Source: Candidatus Methylarchaceae archaeon HK01M | GTDB taxonomy: Archaea > Thermoproteota > Nitrososphaeria > Nitrososphaerales > JACAEJ01 | DNA: 11,432 nucleotides | Reading direction: 5' to 3' | NCBI GenBank assembly: GCA_024256245.1 | Contig: JAKLZD010000152.1 | Span: 1-11,432, forward strand | Shown here: positions 6,214-11,432 of the stretch, one piece after another | Numbering within the stretch: position 1 is the stretch's first letter | Layout of the letters: every line of letters starts with the position of its first letter | Notes under the pieces: generated by a model | Databases searched by the model: none | What the model was told of the DNA's origin: nothing | Seen by the model: the letters and a program-made list of their open reading frames with translations, nothing else | Translations under genes and position numbers: made by a program

Positions 6214-7242
6214 TTATATGATACGTAATCTACGCTCATGCTTAGTTTGTTTACTTGTAGCGATCAATGTGTTGTATAAAAGCATAGCAACAGTCATTGG
6301 ACCTACTCCGCCAGGATTCGGTGTCAAGTAACCTGCCTTTTTCTTGACCCCCTCAAAATCTATGTCTCCATATATTTTACCTTCTATCTTGTTCACACCG
6401 ACATCGATCACCACAGAGCTCTTTTTTATCATACGCTTTGTTACGATGAAACCGTCTCTTTCAAACCTCTTTAAGTCTGGGTAAGAACCGATTGAGTTGA
6501 GTATACTGAGTGATCCCTCTAAAAATCTTCTTGAAGAAGAGAGCTCAGCCGTGTATCGCCGACCAACAGCACTTATCAATATGTCTGCATCTCTTATAAT
6601 TTTGTCCAGATTTTTGGTCCTTGAATGGCATGTGGTTACGGTTGCGTTTGAGTTGAGTAAGAGCGTATCTGTGTTAAAGAGAAGCATTTGCAGAGGGTCT
6701 ACATAGGATAAGAGCTTTGACACAGGTCTGCCCACTAGATCACTTCTACCGATTATCACTGCATGCTTCCCATCTATATCAATATTGTAGTGAGATAGCA
6801 TCACTATTATCCCTTCTGGGGTGCATGGTATGAAGTTATATCTTTTAGAAGAAAGACGACCTACATTATAAGGATGAAGTCCATCTACATCTTTATCTGG
6901 AGATATACTAGATATTGCATCATAACTGTCAAGATGTGGTGGAAGGGGTAGTTGCAATAAGATTCCATGAACACTCTCATTCTTGTTTAATTCATCAATG
7001 AATTCTATCAACTTCTTTTCTTCTATATCTTCTGAGAGCTGGTAGTTCTCAGATTTTATGCCAACTTTCTCACAGTTCGTATGCTTTATCCTAAGGTAGA
7101 TCTTGGATGCTGGGTCCTCACCGACCAAGACCGTAGCCAAGCAAGGTGTTATACCATCCCTAATAAATGATCCAACTTCTTCCTTTATCTTACTCTTAAT
7201 CTCTTCCGAAATTTTTCTTCCATCCATTAATACTGCTGTCAT
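6214..7242 (-). CDS. folD: Bifunctional methylene-THF dehydrogenase / methenyl-THF cyclohydrolase
   Basis: FolD oxidises 5,10-methylene-THF with NAD(P) and hydrolyses the product to 10-formyl-THF in the cytosol. The catalytic YLRIKHTNC motif (Y49, K53), the substrate-site Asp in DKDVDGLHPYNVGRL (D120), CTPEG (140-144), the cofactor-site GRSDLVGRPV (165-174) and PGGVGPMT (310-317) are all intact. At 342 residues it is longer than the usual 280-300. About 16 extra residues (179-194, SYVDPLQMLLFNTDTL) separate GRPV from NATVTTCHSRT. A larger insert (about 229-266) lies between ILISAVG and the strand VVIDVGVN. There is also a short basic C-terminal tail. ATG 7242 overlaps the purN stop (ATGA), so the genes are coupled, and FolD supplies the one-carbon donor that PurN uses. 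Confidence 0.93.
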   Translation of the reverse strand: MTAVLMDGRKISEEIKSKIKEEVGSFIRDGITPCLATVLVGEDPASKIYLRIKHTNCEKVGIKSENYQLSEDIEEKKLIEFIDELNKNESVHGILLQLPLPPHLDSYDAISSISPDKDVDGLHPYNVGRLSSKRYNFIPCTPEGIIVMLSHYNIDIDGKHAVIIGRSDLVGRPVSKLLSYVDPLQMLLFNTDTLLLNSNATVTTCHSRTKNLDKIIRDADILISAVGRRYTAELSSSRRFLEGSLSILNSIGSYPDLKRFERDGFIVTKRMIKKSSVVIDVGVNKIEGKIYGDIDFEGVKKKAGYLTPNPGGVGPMTVAMLLYNTLIATSKQTKHERRLRII

Positions 7243-7955
7243 CTTAATACCTCATCCAGGGGCTTGCCTTCTTTAGCCCATCTTTCTTTTTGATATTCGA
7301 CATAAACCCTTTGCCTTTTCTCCCATCTCTCCTCCCAATGATAGCTGTAATCTATCTTTATCCTTCTACCTTCAATCTTCAACCTTCCATCTACATGTAA
7401 TTGGATCGCTTTTGGATAAAGCCTATGTTCGAAGACCAAGATCCTATCAGAAAGGGAATCTTCCGTATCATCCTCTCTTACTGACACTGGATATTGTAGG
7501 ATCACAGGTCCTACATCTAAACCCTTATCCACATAATGTATAGTACAACCAGACACCTTCACCCCATACTCTATAGCTTGTCTCTGTGCATGAAGGCCTG
7601 GGAATGAAGGCAACAAAGAGGGGTGGATATTCATGATACTATGCTCATACTCATCGATAAAGTAGGGGCTGATCATCCTCATGAACCCTGAGAGGACTAC
7701 TAAGTCTACATCATGATCCTTGAGCACATCGACAACTTCCCTATCGAAAGCCTCTCTTTTTTTATTGCTATGGTCTATGAACTTCCTTTCTATTTCATTT
7801 TGCTCTGCAATCTTCAATGCATAAGCATCTTTCTTGTTACAAATCAGAATTCCAAATCTTACATTTTCTAATACACCCAATCTTATATGATCTATCATGG
7901 ATTGAAAGTTCGATCCTCTACCAGAAGCTAGAACCCCAAGAGTAAATCCTTCCAA
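7239..7955 (-). CDS. purN: Phosphoribosylglycinamide formyltransferase (GART)
   Basis: PurN moves the formyl group of 10-formyl-THF to GAR in the third step of purine synthesis. The phosphate-binding SGRGSN loop (11-16), the catalytic Asn and His in MNIHPSLLPSFPG (N109, H111) and the Asp in HYVDKGLDVGPV (D147) are present, matching the E. coli triad. The core ends near residue 205. A further 33 residues (YSYHWEERWEKRQRVYVEYQ onwards) form a charged, aromatic-rich tail not found in the roughly 212-residue E. coli enzyme. The start is TTG 7955, 4 nt after AGGTGA. The stop overlaps the folD ATG as ATGA, so the two are translated together and their products act in sequence. Confidence 0.94.
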   Translation of the reverse strand: MEGFTLGVLASGRGSNFQSMIDHIRLGVLENVRFGILICNKKDAYALKIAEQNEIERKFIDHSNKKREAFDREVVDVLKDHDVDLVVLSGFMRMISPYFIDEYEHSIMNIHPSLLPSFPGLHAQRQAIEYGVKVSGCTIHYVDKGLDVGPVILQYPVSVREDDTEDSLSDRILVFEHRLYPKAIQLHVDGRLKIEGRRIKIDYSYHWEERWEKRQRVYVEYQKERWAKEGKPLDEVLR

Positions 7956-8015
7956 AATCTCACCTGAATTTTATCTGATCGAATTTTCTCTCTCTCATTT
8001 TCAAATATAACATCC

Positions 8016-8021
8016 TTTAAA
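8016..8021. promoter_or_regulatory. Shared TTTAAA box between purN and nth
   Basis: The 89-bp divergent gap (7956-8044) contains one palindromic TTTAAA. Read rightwards, its centre is about 26 nt before the nth ATG (8045), which has no SD, so nth would be leaderless. Read leftwards, it gives a leader of about 35-40 nt for purN, which does have an SD (AGGTGA). A single box could serve both genes. Positional evidence only. Confidence 0.35.
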
Positions 8022-8044
8022 AGTTTCCCAAGCATCGACATCAA

Positions 8045-8707
8045 ATGATGAATGTAAATATTTTGATCAGGGAGATTAGAAAGATGGTTAAAGCATATGT
8101 GCCCAAGAATGCTTATTTAAAAGAAACCCATGAGAATAGAGGTAATCCTTTCAATGTCCTGATATCAACTATACTTTCCCAGAGGACGAGGGATGAGAAT
8201 ACAAGAAAAGCAGTCCAGAAACTTTTCTCTGTCTATAAAAATGTGAAAGAAATCTCAGAAGCCGACGAAGATATAATACAAGAATTGATCAAACCTGCAG
8301 GGTTTTATCGTATAAAGGCAAGGAAGATAAAGGAAGTTTCAAGGATATTGATGGAGCAATACAAGGGGGAAGTGCCCAGCAATCTTGAACAACTACTTTC
8401 ATTGCCATCTGTTGGTAGGAAGACAGCGAATTGTGTCTTGGTTTATGGATTCAGTAAAGCAGCAATACCAGTCGATACTCATGTACATCGTATCACGAAT
8501 AGGATTGGCATAGTTCATACGAAGAGGCCAGAGCAAACAGAATCAGAGCTGATGAAGATAATCGACAAAAGGTATTGGCTCGAGTTCAATGAACTGTTCG
8601 TCAGGTTCGGTCAGAGAGTATGTAGGCCGATTAAACCTCGATGTGATATATGCTCGTTAAAGCATGAATGTGAATGGTACAAGCTCATCATCAAAAATGG
8701 CTCATAA
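8045..8707 (+). CDS. nth: Endonuclease III, DNA glycosylase/AP lyase
   Basis: Nth excises oxidised pyrimidines and cuts the abasic site by beta-elimination in base-excision repair. The helix-hairpin-helix LPSVGRKTANCVLVYGF (120-136) carries the catalytic Lys (K126), and the catalytic Asp is D144 in IPVDTHVHR. The C-terminal [4Fe-4S] motif is complete: C193, C200, C203 and C209 with spacing C-X6-C-X2-C-X5-C. The length of 220 residues is normal. ATG 8045 or 8048 could be the start; neither has an SD, and the upstream TTTAAA box at 8016 fits leaderless expression. It is transcribed away from purN, with no functional link implied. Confidence 0.95.
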   Translation: MMNVNILIREIRKMVKAYVPKNAYLKETHENRGNPFNVLISTILSQRTRDENTRKAVQKLFSVYKNVKEISEADEDIIQELIKPAGFYRIKARKIKEVSRILMEQYKGEVPSNLEQLLSLPSVGRKTANCVLVYGFSKAAIPVDTHVHRITNRIGIVHTKRPEQTESELMKIIDKRYWLEFNELFVRFGQRVCRPIKPRCDICSLKHECEWYKLIIKNGS

Positions 8708-8802
8708 GTACATCGAAAGCACCCGAACTTCAAACGTAAACACATATAGTGAACTATTCTCTATCTAATATAAAACCCAACCCTTTCACATTTAACATAA
8801 GA

Positions 8803-8810
8803 TTTATATA
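8803..8810 (+). promoter_or_regulatory. TATA-like box of the zinc-ribbon gene
   Basis: TTTATATA is centred about 26 nt before position 8832, inside the palindrome at 8814-8836. The leader would then be about 17 nt. There is no convincing SD before ATG 8849. Confidence 0.45.
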
Positions 8811-8813
8811 ATA

Positions 8814-8836
8814 ATATAACATAAGTTATGTTATAT
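8814..8836. promoter_or_regulatory. Perfect 23-bp palindrome, candidate operator
   Basis: The 11-nt arm ATATAACATAA (8814-8824) and its exact reverse complement TTATGTTATAT (8826-8836) flank a single G. An extra copy of the core TAACATAA lies at 8793-8800, exactly 24 bp (about two helix turns) upstream of the one at 8817-8824. The TATA-like box lies between the two copies. The palindrome covers the predicted transcription start and ends 12 nt before the ATG, a placement typical of a repressor site. Its binding protein is unknown. Confidence 0.55.
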
Positions 8837-8848
8837 CTGTGATATTTT

Positions 8849-9103
8849 ATGCGACAGAAAACAGTTCGTTTGGTTCAAGTAGTTGAAAAATGTGGCATCT
8901 TCGGAAAATGCCTATGTGGAGGAGATGTGCTATTTTACTCTGATTCAGGTGTAAGGTGTAAAGATTGTGGTAAACTATATGGTACTTGGTCAGAAAGGAA
9001 AAGGCGAAAGCCTCGTCGATCAAAGTCCTTGATTAAAAGTGAAGATGGGGAAAATATGAAGACATACGGCATCGATCCCAAGCTTGACTTGACAGTTATA
9101 TAA
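8849..9103 (+). CDS. Small zinc-ribbon protein of unknown function
   Basis: I do not recognise this 84-residue protein. Its first half has a likely zinc ribbon: C15, C21 and C23 (CGIFGKCLCGG), then C37 and C40 (CKDCG), which could place one Zn between C21/C23 and C37/C40. The knuckle is followed by a strongly basic stretch, SERKRRKPRRSKS (48-60), suited to binding nucleic acid. The last 25 residues are polar. ATG 8849 follows a TATA-like box and a perfect palindrome, with no clear SD. It has its own promoter region, is monocistronic by position, and is followed by 30 bp before the convergent trmJ stop. It could be a DNA-binding regulator or an RNA/ribosome-associated ribbon; the sequence alone does not decide. 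Confidence 0.65.
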   Translation: MRQKTVRLVQVVEKCGIFGKCLCGGDVLFYSDSGVRCKDCGKLYGTWSERKRRKPRRSKSLIKSEDGENMKTYGIDPKLDLTVI

Positions 9104-9133
9104 AGTCCGTCGCCCCTTTACGTCTTTAAAAAA

Positions 9134-9838
9134 TCAGTTAGACATCGCTCTTTGTAAAGCCAAGATCGCCTCCCTTAGCAAGCCCATCATAAGATATAAC
9201 TCCTTAGGAGTGGGCCTACCCTTTCCCAATACCCTTCTTATAGCTTCTTCCAACAAAGATATTTTATGTTGTGGAAACCCACACATCTTTGCCAGTTCGA
9301 TAGAGTAATCTATAGTTCTCTCTTTATCTTCTCTCGATGCCATCTCTTCAGGGATTGCTATTCTTTTCTTCAATATTTCATATAAAATTATGGCAAGAGA
9401 GTGTGATATGTTCAAAGTTTTATAGTCTGTCCCTGTCCTTATGCTTACTACCAGATCGCAAAGCTTCAACTCTTCATTTTTAAGCCCTGAAGTTTCACGC
9501 CCAAAAAGTAAGCATACCTTGCCCATAACACTTTCTAAATTTTTAGCAAGACCATCAGGTGTCAATACCTTCCTCAGAATTTGGGACGATTTACCGCATA
9601 CTATAGCTGTAGTACCTATTATCATATCGAAACTCTTTTTCAATTCATCAAAGTCTATCTCTCTTGCCCTTTCAAGGACGTCCACCCCATGAGATGCAAA
9701 CTTTCTTGCATCCCTTAAGTTCAACTTTGGATTAACGAATAATAGCTCTTCTACTCCAAAGTTCTTCATAACTCGGGCTATATGCCCCACATTCACTTCA
9801 TAGATAGGCTCTATAAGGGCTACTACAATTTCCCTCAA
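9134..9838 (-). CDS. trmJ: SPOUT tRNA 2'-O-methyltransferase, TrmJ-like
   Basis: This 234-residue SPOUT (SpoU/TrmH superfamily) enzyme most resembles TrmJ, which methylates the 2'-OH of residue 32 in the tRNA anticodon loop using SAM. Motif 1 is NVGHIARVMKNFGV (16-29) with the catalytic-type Arg R22. Motif 2 is LLFGRETSGLKNEEL (110-124) and motif 3 is SIRTGTDYKTLNISHSLAI (132-150), the knot that binds SAM. A C-terminal helical part (about 165-234) matches the TrmJ dimer region. The start is TTG 9838, 4 nt after GAGGA; the family start is close to REIVVALIEP. A TATA-like stretch lies at 9890-9897. A decayed copy of this gene's first codons and leader lies at 10082-10149. The exact tRNA position is inferred from the family. 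Confidence 0.88.
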   Translation of the reverse strand: MREIVVALIEPIYEVNVGHIARVMKNFGVEELLFVNPKLNLRDARKFASHGVDVLERAREIDFDELKKSFDMIIGTTAIVCGKSSQILRKVLTPDGLAKNLESVMGKVCLLFGRETSGLKNEELKLCDLVVSIRTGTDYKTLNISHSLAIILYEILKKRIAIPEEMASREDKERTIDYSIELAKMCGFPQHKISLLEEAIRRVLGKGRPTPKELYLMMGLLREAILALQRAMSN

Positions 9839-9859
9839 TCTATCCTCAAGATTTTTAGG
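9796..9859. repeat. Direct repeat copy A (intact trmJ start and leader)
   Basis: This copy covers codons near the trmJ start and its leader. It shares GGGCTACTACAAT exactly (9817-9829) with copy B. Over 9817-9859, 31 of 43 positions match copy B without gaps. A flanking block (9796-9809) matches 11 of 14. Confidence 0.6.
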
Positions 9860-9889
9860 TCTCTGGTTAGTATTTCAATATTCTTTGCC

Positions 9890-9897
9890 TTAAAAAA
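9890..9897 (-). promoter_or_regulatory. TATA-like box of trmJ
   Basis: On the minus strand the sequence reads GGTTTTTTAAGG. A start about 26 nt on, near 9866, leaves a leader of about 28 nt that holds the GAGGA ribosome-binding site. The 333-bp gap 9839-10171 holds this box, the repeat copy B and otherwise AT-rich DNA in which I see no RNA gene or real protein. Confidence 0.3.
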
Positions 9898-10081
9898 CCA
9901 TATTCTTCATTATTTAAAAAAAATAAAACTACATGAGACTGACCATCACCATGCCTTTCTGGAAATGACGAGGAATAATTTCTTTGTGTGTTTCAAAAAA
10001 GATCTTTCACCGATACTCGACATCACGTACTATGCAATCTCAAAATTCACCAGCATTATTCCTTTTTCCCCAACTATTATA

Positions 10082-10149
10082 CCTCATATACAGGCAGATC
10101 GACAAGGGGCTACTACAATCTTCTGGGATCTAACCCAAGATTTTTTAGG
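10082..10149 (-). pseudogene. Decayed copy of the trmJ 5' end and leader (repeat copy B)
   Basis: Read on the minus strand, this stretch parallels trmJ from its leader (CCTAAAAAATCTTG against CCTAAAAATCTTG) through ATTGTAGTAGCCC (identical, encoding IVVA) to GCCTGTATATGAGG against GCCTATCTATGAAG (PVYE against PIYE). A 4-nt length difference between the last two blocks breaks the frame. Stops follow directly, and similarity fades within about 30 more bases. It lies about 290 bp from the real trmJ start in the same orientation, just upstream of the TGS gene. A duplicated gene that lost most of its sequence is the simplest reading. The alignment was done by eye, and the match is only about 70 percent. 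Confidence 0.5.
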
Positions 10150-10171
10150 CTTCTACGATATATTCAATTTG

Positions 10172-11269
10172 ATGGTTACAAATCTCCCAGAGAAGGCTAA
10201 GGTAAAATGGTCAGAAGCGATAGCTGCTCGAGATCCAGCCACAAAACTACGTCTTCTGAAGGAGTTCTACTCTAGCTTCCCAAAGCATAAGGGAACAGAA
10301 CGCTTGGAGAAGTCGATCAAGAGGCAGATATCGTCCTTAGAGGATGAGGTGGAGAGGGCAAGATCAAAGCGCAGAGGCTCTTCTCGACTGGAGTGGGTTG
10401 TTAAGAAAGGAGAGCTTACCCAACTGGCTGTAGTCGGGACCTTGCATACAGCTATATCTTTCTTTAACCTCTTGACTAAGTCTGATGTAAAGGCTCACGA
10501 GTCTCTGATGAGACCTATCTTGAGTGTATTCAAGGGGGCTGAGGTTCAATTTCAGTTGATCGTTGTCCCCTTTGATAGAAGAGTGGGTGAAGGGAAGCTT
10601 GAGCGTTTTATGAACCTTGTCAGGAATGCCGATGGTATGCTAATTGTCTTAGGCTATGAACCATTAAGTTATGCTCAAGACGTAATAGATTGGTTCGAAT
10701 CCCACAACATGGATATACGTTCAGATTACCCTAAGGTCGAGATAGCTCAGACACCGAGCGGAGGCATAAGGATAGTGGGTTATTCTAAGGTATGTGATGA
10801 GAGAGAAATAGCCGATTTCATATCTGGCTATCAAATCAGGAACGCCGTAGTGAAGATAACATGTGACTCTACTTTAGAAGATGTCGAATCAGCCTTGTTT
10901 GGTAGGATGGTGAAGAAGGCTGTATTTATTGCTCTGAGGGGAGATCGTATCGATCAGTTGAGGAGTCTACTTCCCGATCTACTTGTATTCGAATCGACTT
11001 TTGGCCCAGATAAGTTAGCACTTCATATTCTAAAACGACTTGACTTGATCCGTATATACACAAAAGTGATAGGTGGAGAGACTGCAAACAAGCCCCTGCT
11101 CATGAAGAAAGGCGCTGAAGCCATCGACGTGGCTGAGGAGATTCACAAGGAGATGGCAAGATTCTTTCGCTATGCGAGGGTCTGGAGGGGAGACGATCCC
11201 AAAGGTATTAGAGTCGGTCGAAGTTTCGAGTTAAGAGATGGTGATATGATAGAGATTCATTCTTCATAA
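10172..11269 (+). CDS. TGS-domain protein with degenerate GTPase domain
   Basis: This 365-residue protein belongs to the archaeal TGS-domain group related to DRG-type GTPases (COG1163-like). Its N-terminal helical part (MVTNLPEKAKVKWSEAIAARDPATKLRLLKEFYSSFPKHKGTERL, then a coiled, basic stretch to about 70) is typical of the group and fixes the start at ATG 10172. The frame runs upstream to 9782, but that part is intergenic and overlaps trmJ. The G domain (about 75-290) has lost its motifs: the P-loop reads VVGTLHTAISF with Ile for the catalytic Lys (I95), VVPFDRR replaces DxxG and RGDR replaces NKxD. The TGS domain (about 295-365) is intact, with the typical RVGRSFELRDGDMIEIH end. A ribosome or RNA role is known for relatives. 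No SD is seen. The next gene follows after 33 bp. Confidence 0.85.
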   Translation: MVTNLPEKAKVKWSEAIAARDPATKLRLLKEFYSSFPKHKGTERLEKSIKRQISSLEDEVERARSKRRGSSRLEWVVKKGELTQLAVVGTLHTAISFFNLLTKSDVKAHESLMRPILSVFKGAEVQFQLIVVPFDRRVGEGKLERFMNLVRNADGMLIVLGYEPLSYAQDVIDWFESHNMDIRSDYPKVEIAQTPSGGIRIVGYSKVCDEREIADFISGYQIRNAVVKITCDSTLEDVESALFGRMVKKAVFIALRGDRIDQLRSLLPDLLVFESTFGPDKLALHILKRLDLIRIYTKVIGGETANKPLLMKKGAEAIDVAEEIHKEMARFFRYARVWRGDDPKGIRVGRSFELRDGDMIEIHSS

Positions 11270-11302
11270 GCTCGAAAAATCCTGAAGGAGTTGTAATGGA
11301 TT

Positions 11303-11432
11303 ATGGAAGAGATTCCTTATAAGCCAGCAGAAGATACTTTTCTCCTTGCTAGGTCGATTGGAAGATACTCTGGCAAGGTTAAATTGGAGATAGGGATAGG
11401 CTCGGGCTATATTTCCATCGAACTCTCTAAAT
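11303..11432 (+). CDS. HemK/Mtq2-like class I methyltransferase, cut by the window edge
   Basis: Only 43 codons are visible. They show the archaeal HemK-like start (MEEIPYKPAEDTFLLARSI) and SAM-binding motif I (LEIGIGSGYISIEL, about 29-42). Archaeal relatives methylate the Gln of release factor aRF1 or other substrates with an NPPY motif, but that motif lies beyond the window, so the substrate is unproven. ATG 11303 is the only ATG in this frame after the in-frame stop at 11294-11296. GAAGGAG at 11284-11290 is 12 nt upstream, rather far for an SD. It follows the TGS gene by 33 bp on the same strand, so an operon is likely. Confidence 0.8.
   Translation, partial: MEEIPYKPAEDTFLLARSIGRYSGKVKLEIGIGSGYISIELSK

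Noticed and set aside
9930..9990. Possible C/D-box small RNA (ATGACGA and GTGATGG-like boxes)
   Set aside because: The boxes each have a mismatch, and no correctly placed CUGA partner is found on either strand.
9782..10171. Open plus-strand frame upstream of and continuous with the TGS gene
   Set aside because: It runs antisense over the trmJ start and through AT-rich intergenic DNA, and the protein is featureless. The family N-terminus MVTNLPEKAK begins at 10172, so the upstream part is an accidental open frame.
10692..10703. GGTTCGAATCCC, resembling a tRNA T-arm
   Set aside because: The flanking bases do not form a five-pair T stem, no acceptor or anticodon arm is visible upstream, and the stretch lies in frame inside the TGS gene.
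11296..11322. ATG 11296 as the start of the last gene
   Set aside because: Its frame stops after eight codons; the methyltransferase motifs are in the frame of ATG 11303.

Overview
The window looks archaeal. It carries a Sec61-beta type translocon subunit, a DUF2070 membrane protein, a multi-OB-fold RPA, a crenarchaeal-type single-OB SSB, a pyruvoyl-dependent arginine decarboxylase, a TrmJ-type SPOUT methyltransferase, a TGS-domain protein of the archaeal COG1163-like group and the start of an archaeal HemK/Mtq2-like methyltransferase. AT-rich intergenic regions contain TATA-like boxes about 25-30 nt from expected transcript starts. Several genes appear to start with TTG behind a Shine-Dalgarno (SD) sequence. 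Having both an RPA and a crenarchaeal-type SSB suggests a TACK archaeon (Nitrososphaeria/Thaumarchaeota, Aigarchaeota, Bathyarchaeia or a neighbour) rather than a euryarchaeon. This placement is inference; no rRNA gene is present.

Layout. From 1 to 2145, an AIM24/TIGR00266 protein (+) converges on an RPA-like gene (-) with a 9-bp gap. From 2146 to 4625 on the plus strand come a short YbjQ-like gene lacking the family's C-terminal half, a hairpin, then secG (Sec61-beta) and a DUF2070 membrane protein, probably cotranscribed. At 4724-5266 is the arginine decarboxylase, followed by about 290 bp without a gene. From 5553 to 7955 on the minus strand lie SSB and a translationally coupled purN-folD pair: FolD makes 10-formyl-THF and PurN consumes it in purine synthesis. 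A divergent promoter region at 7956-8044 separates purN from a [4Fe-4S] endonuclease III. At 8849-9103 is a small zinc-ribbon protein whose promoter holds a perfect 23-bp palindrome plus an extra half-site. At 9134-9838 is trmJ (-). The 333-bp gap after it contains a decayed second copy of the trmJ start region. The TGS gene (10172-11269) and the truncated methyltransferase gene (11303 to the window edge) close the window.

Most genes are informational or housekeeping: ssDNA binding, base-excision repair, tRNA and release-factor-type methylation, protein export, folate/purine metabolism and agmatine synthesis. I found no CRISPR array, IS element, tRNA or rRNA. The less ordinary points are the palindromic operator next to the unrecognised zinc-ribbon gene, the TGS protein whose GTPase motifs are lost, two insertions in FolD, the DUF2070 protein with many conserved-looking His/Asp residues and a start site that does not match its best ribosome-binding site, the half-length YbjQ, and the trmJ remnant. 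All counts and alignments were done by eye.
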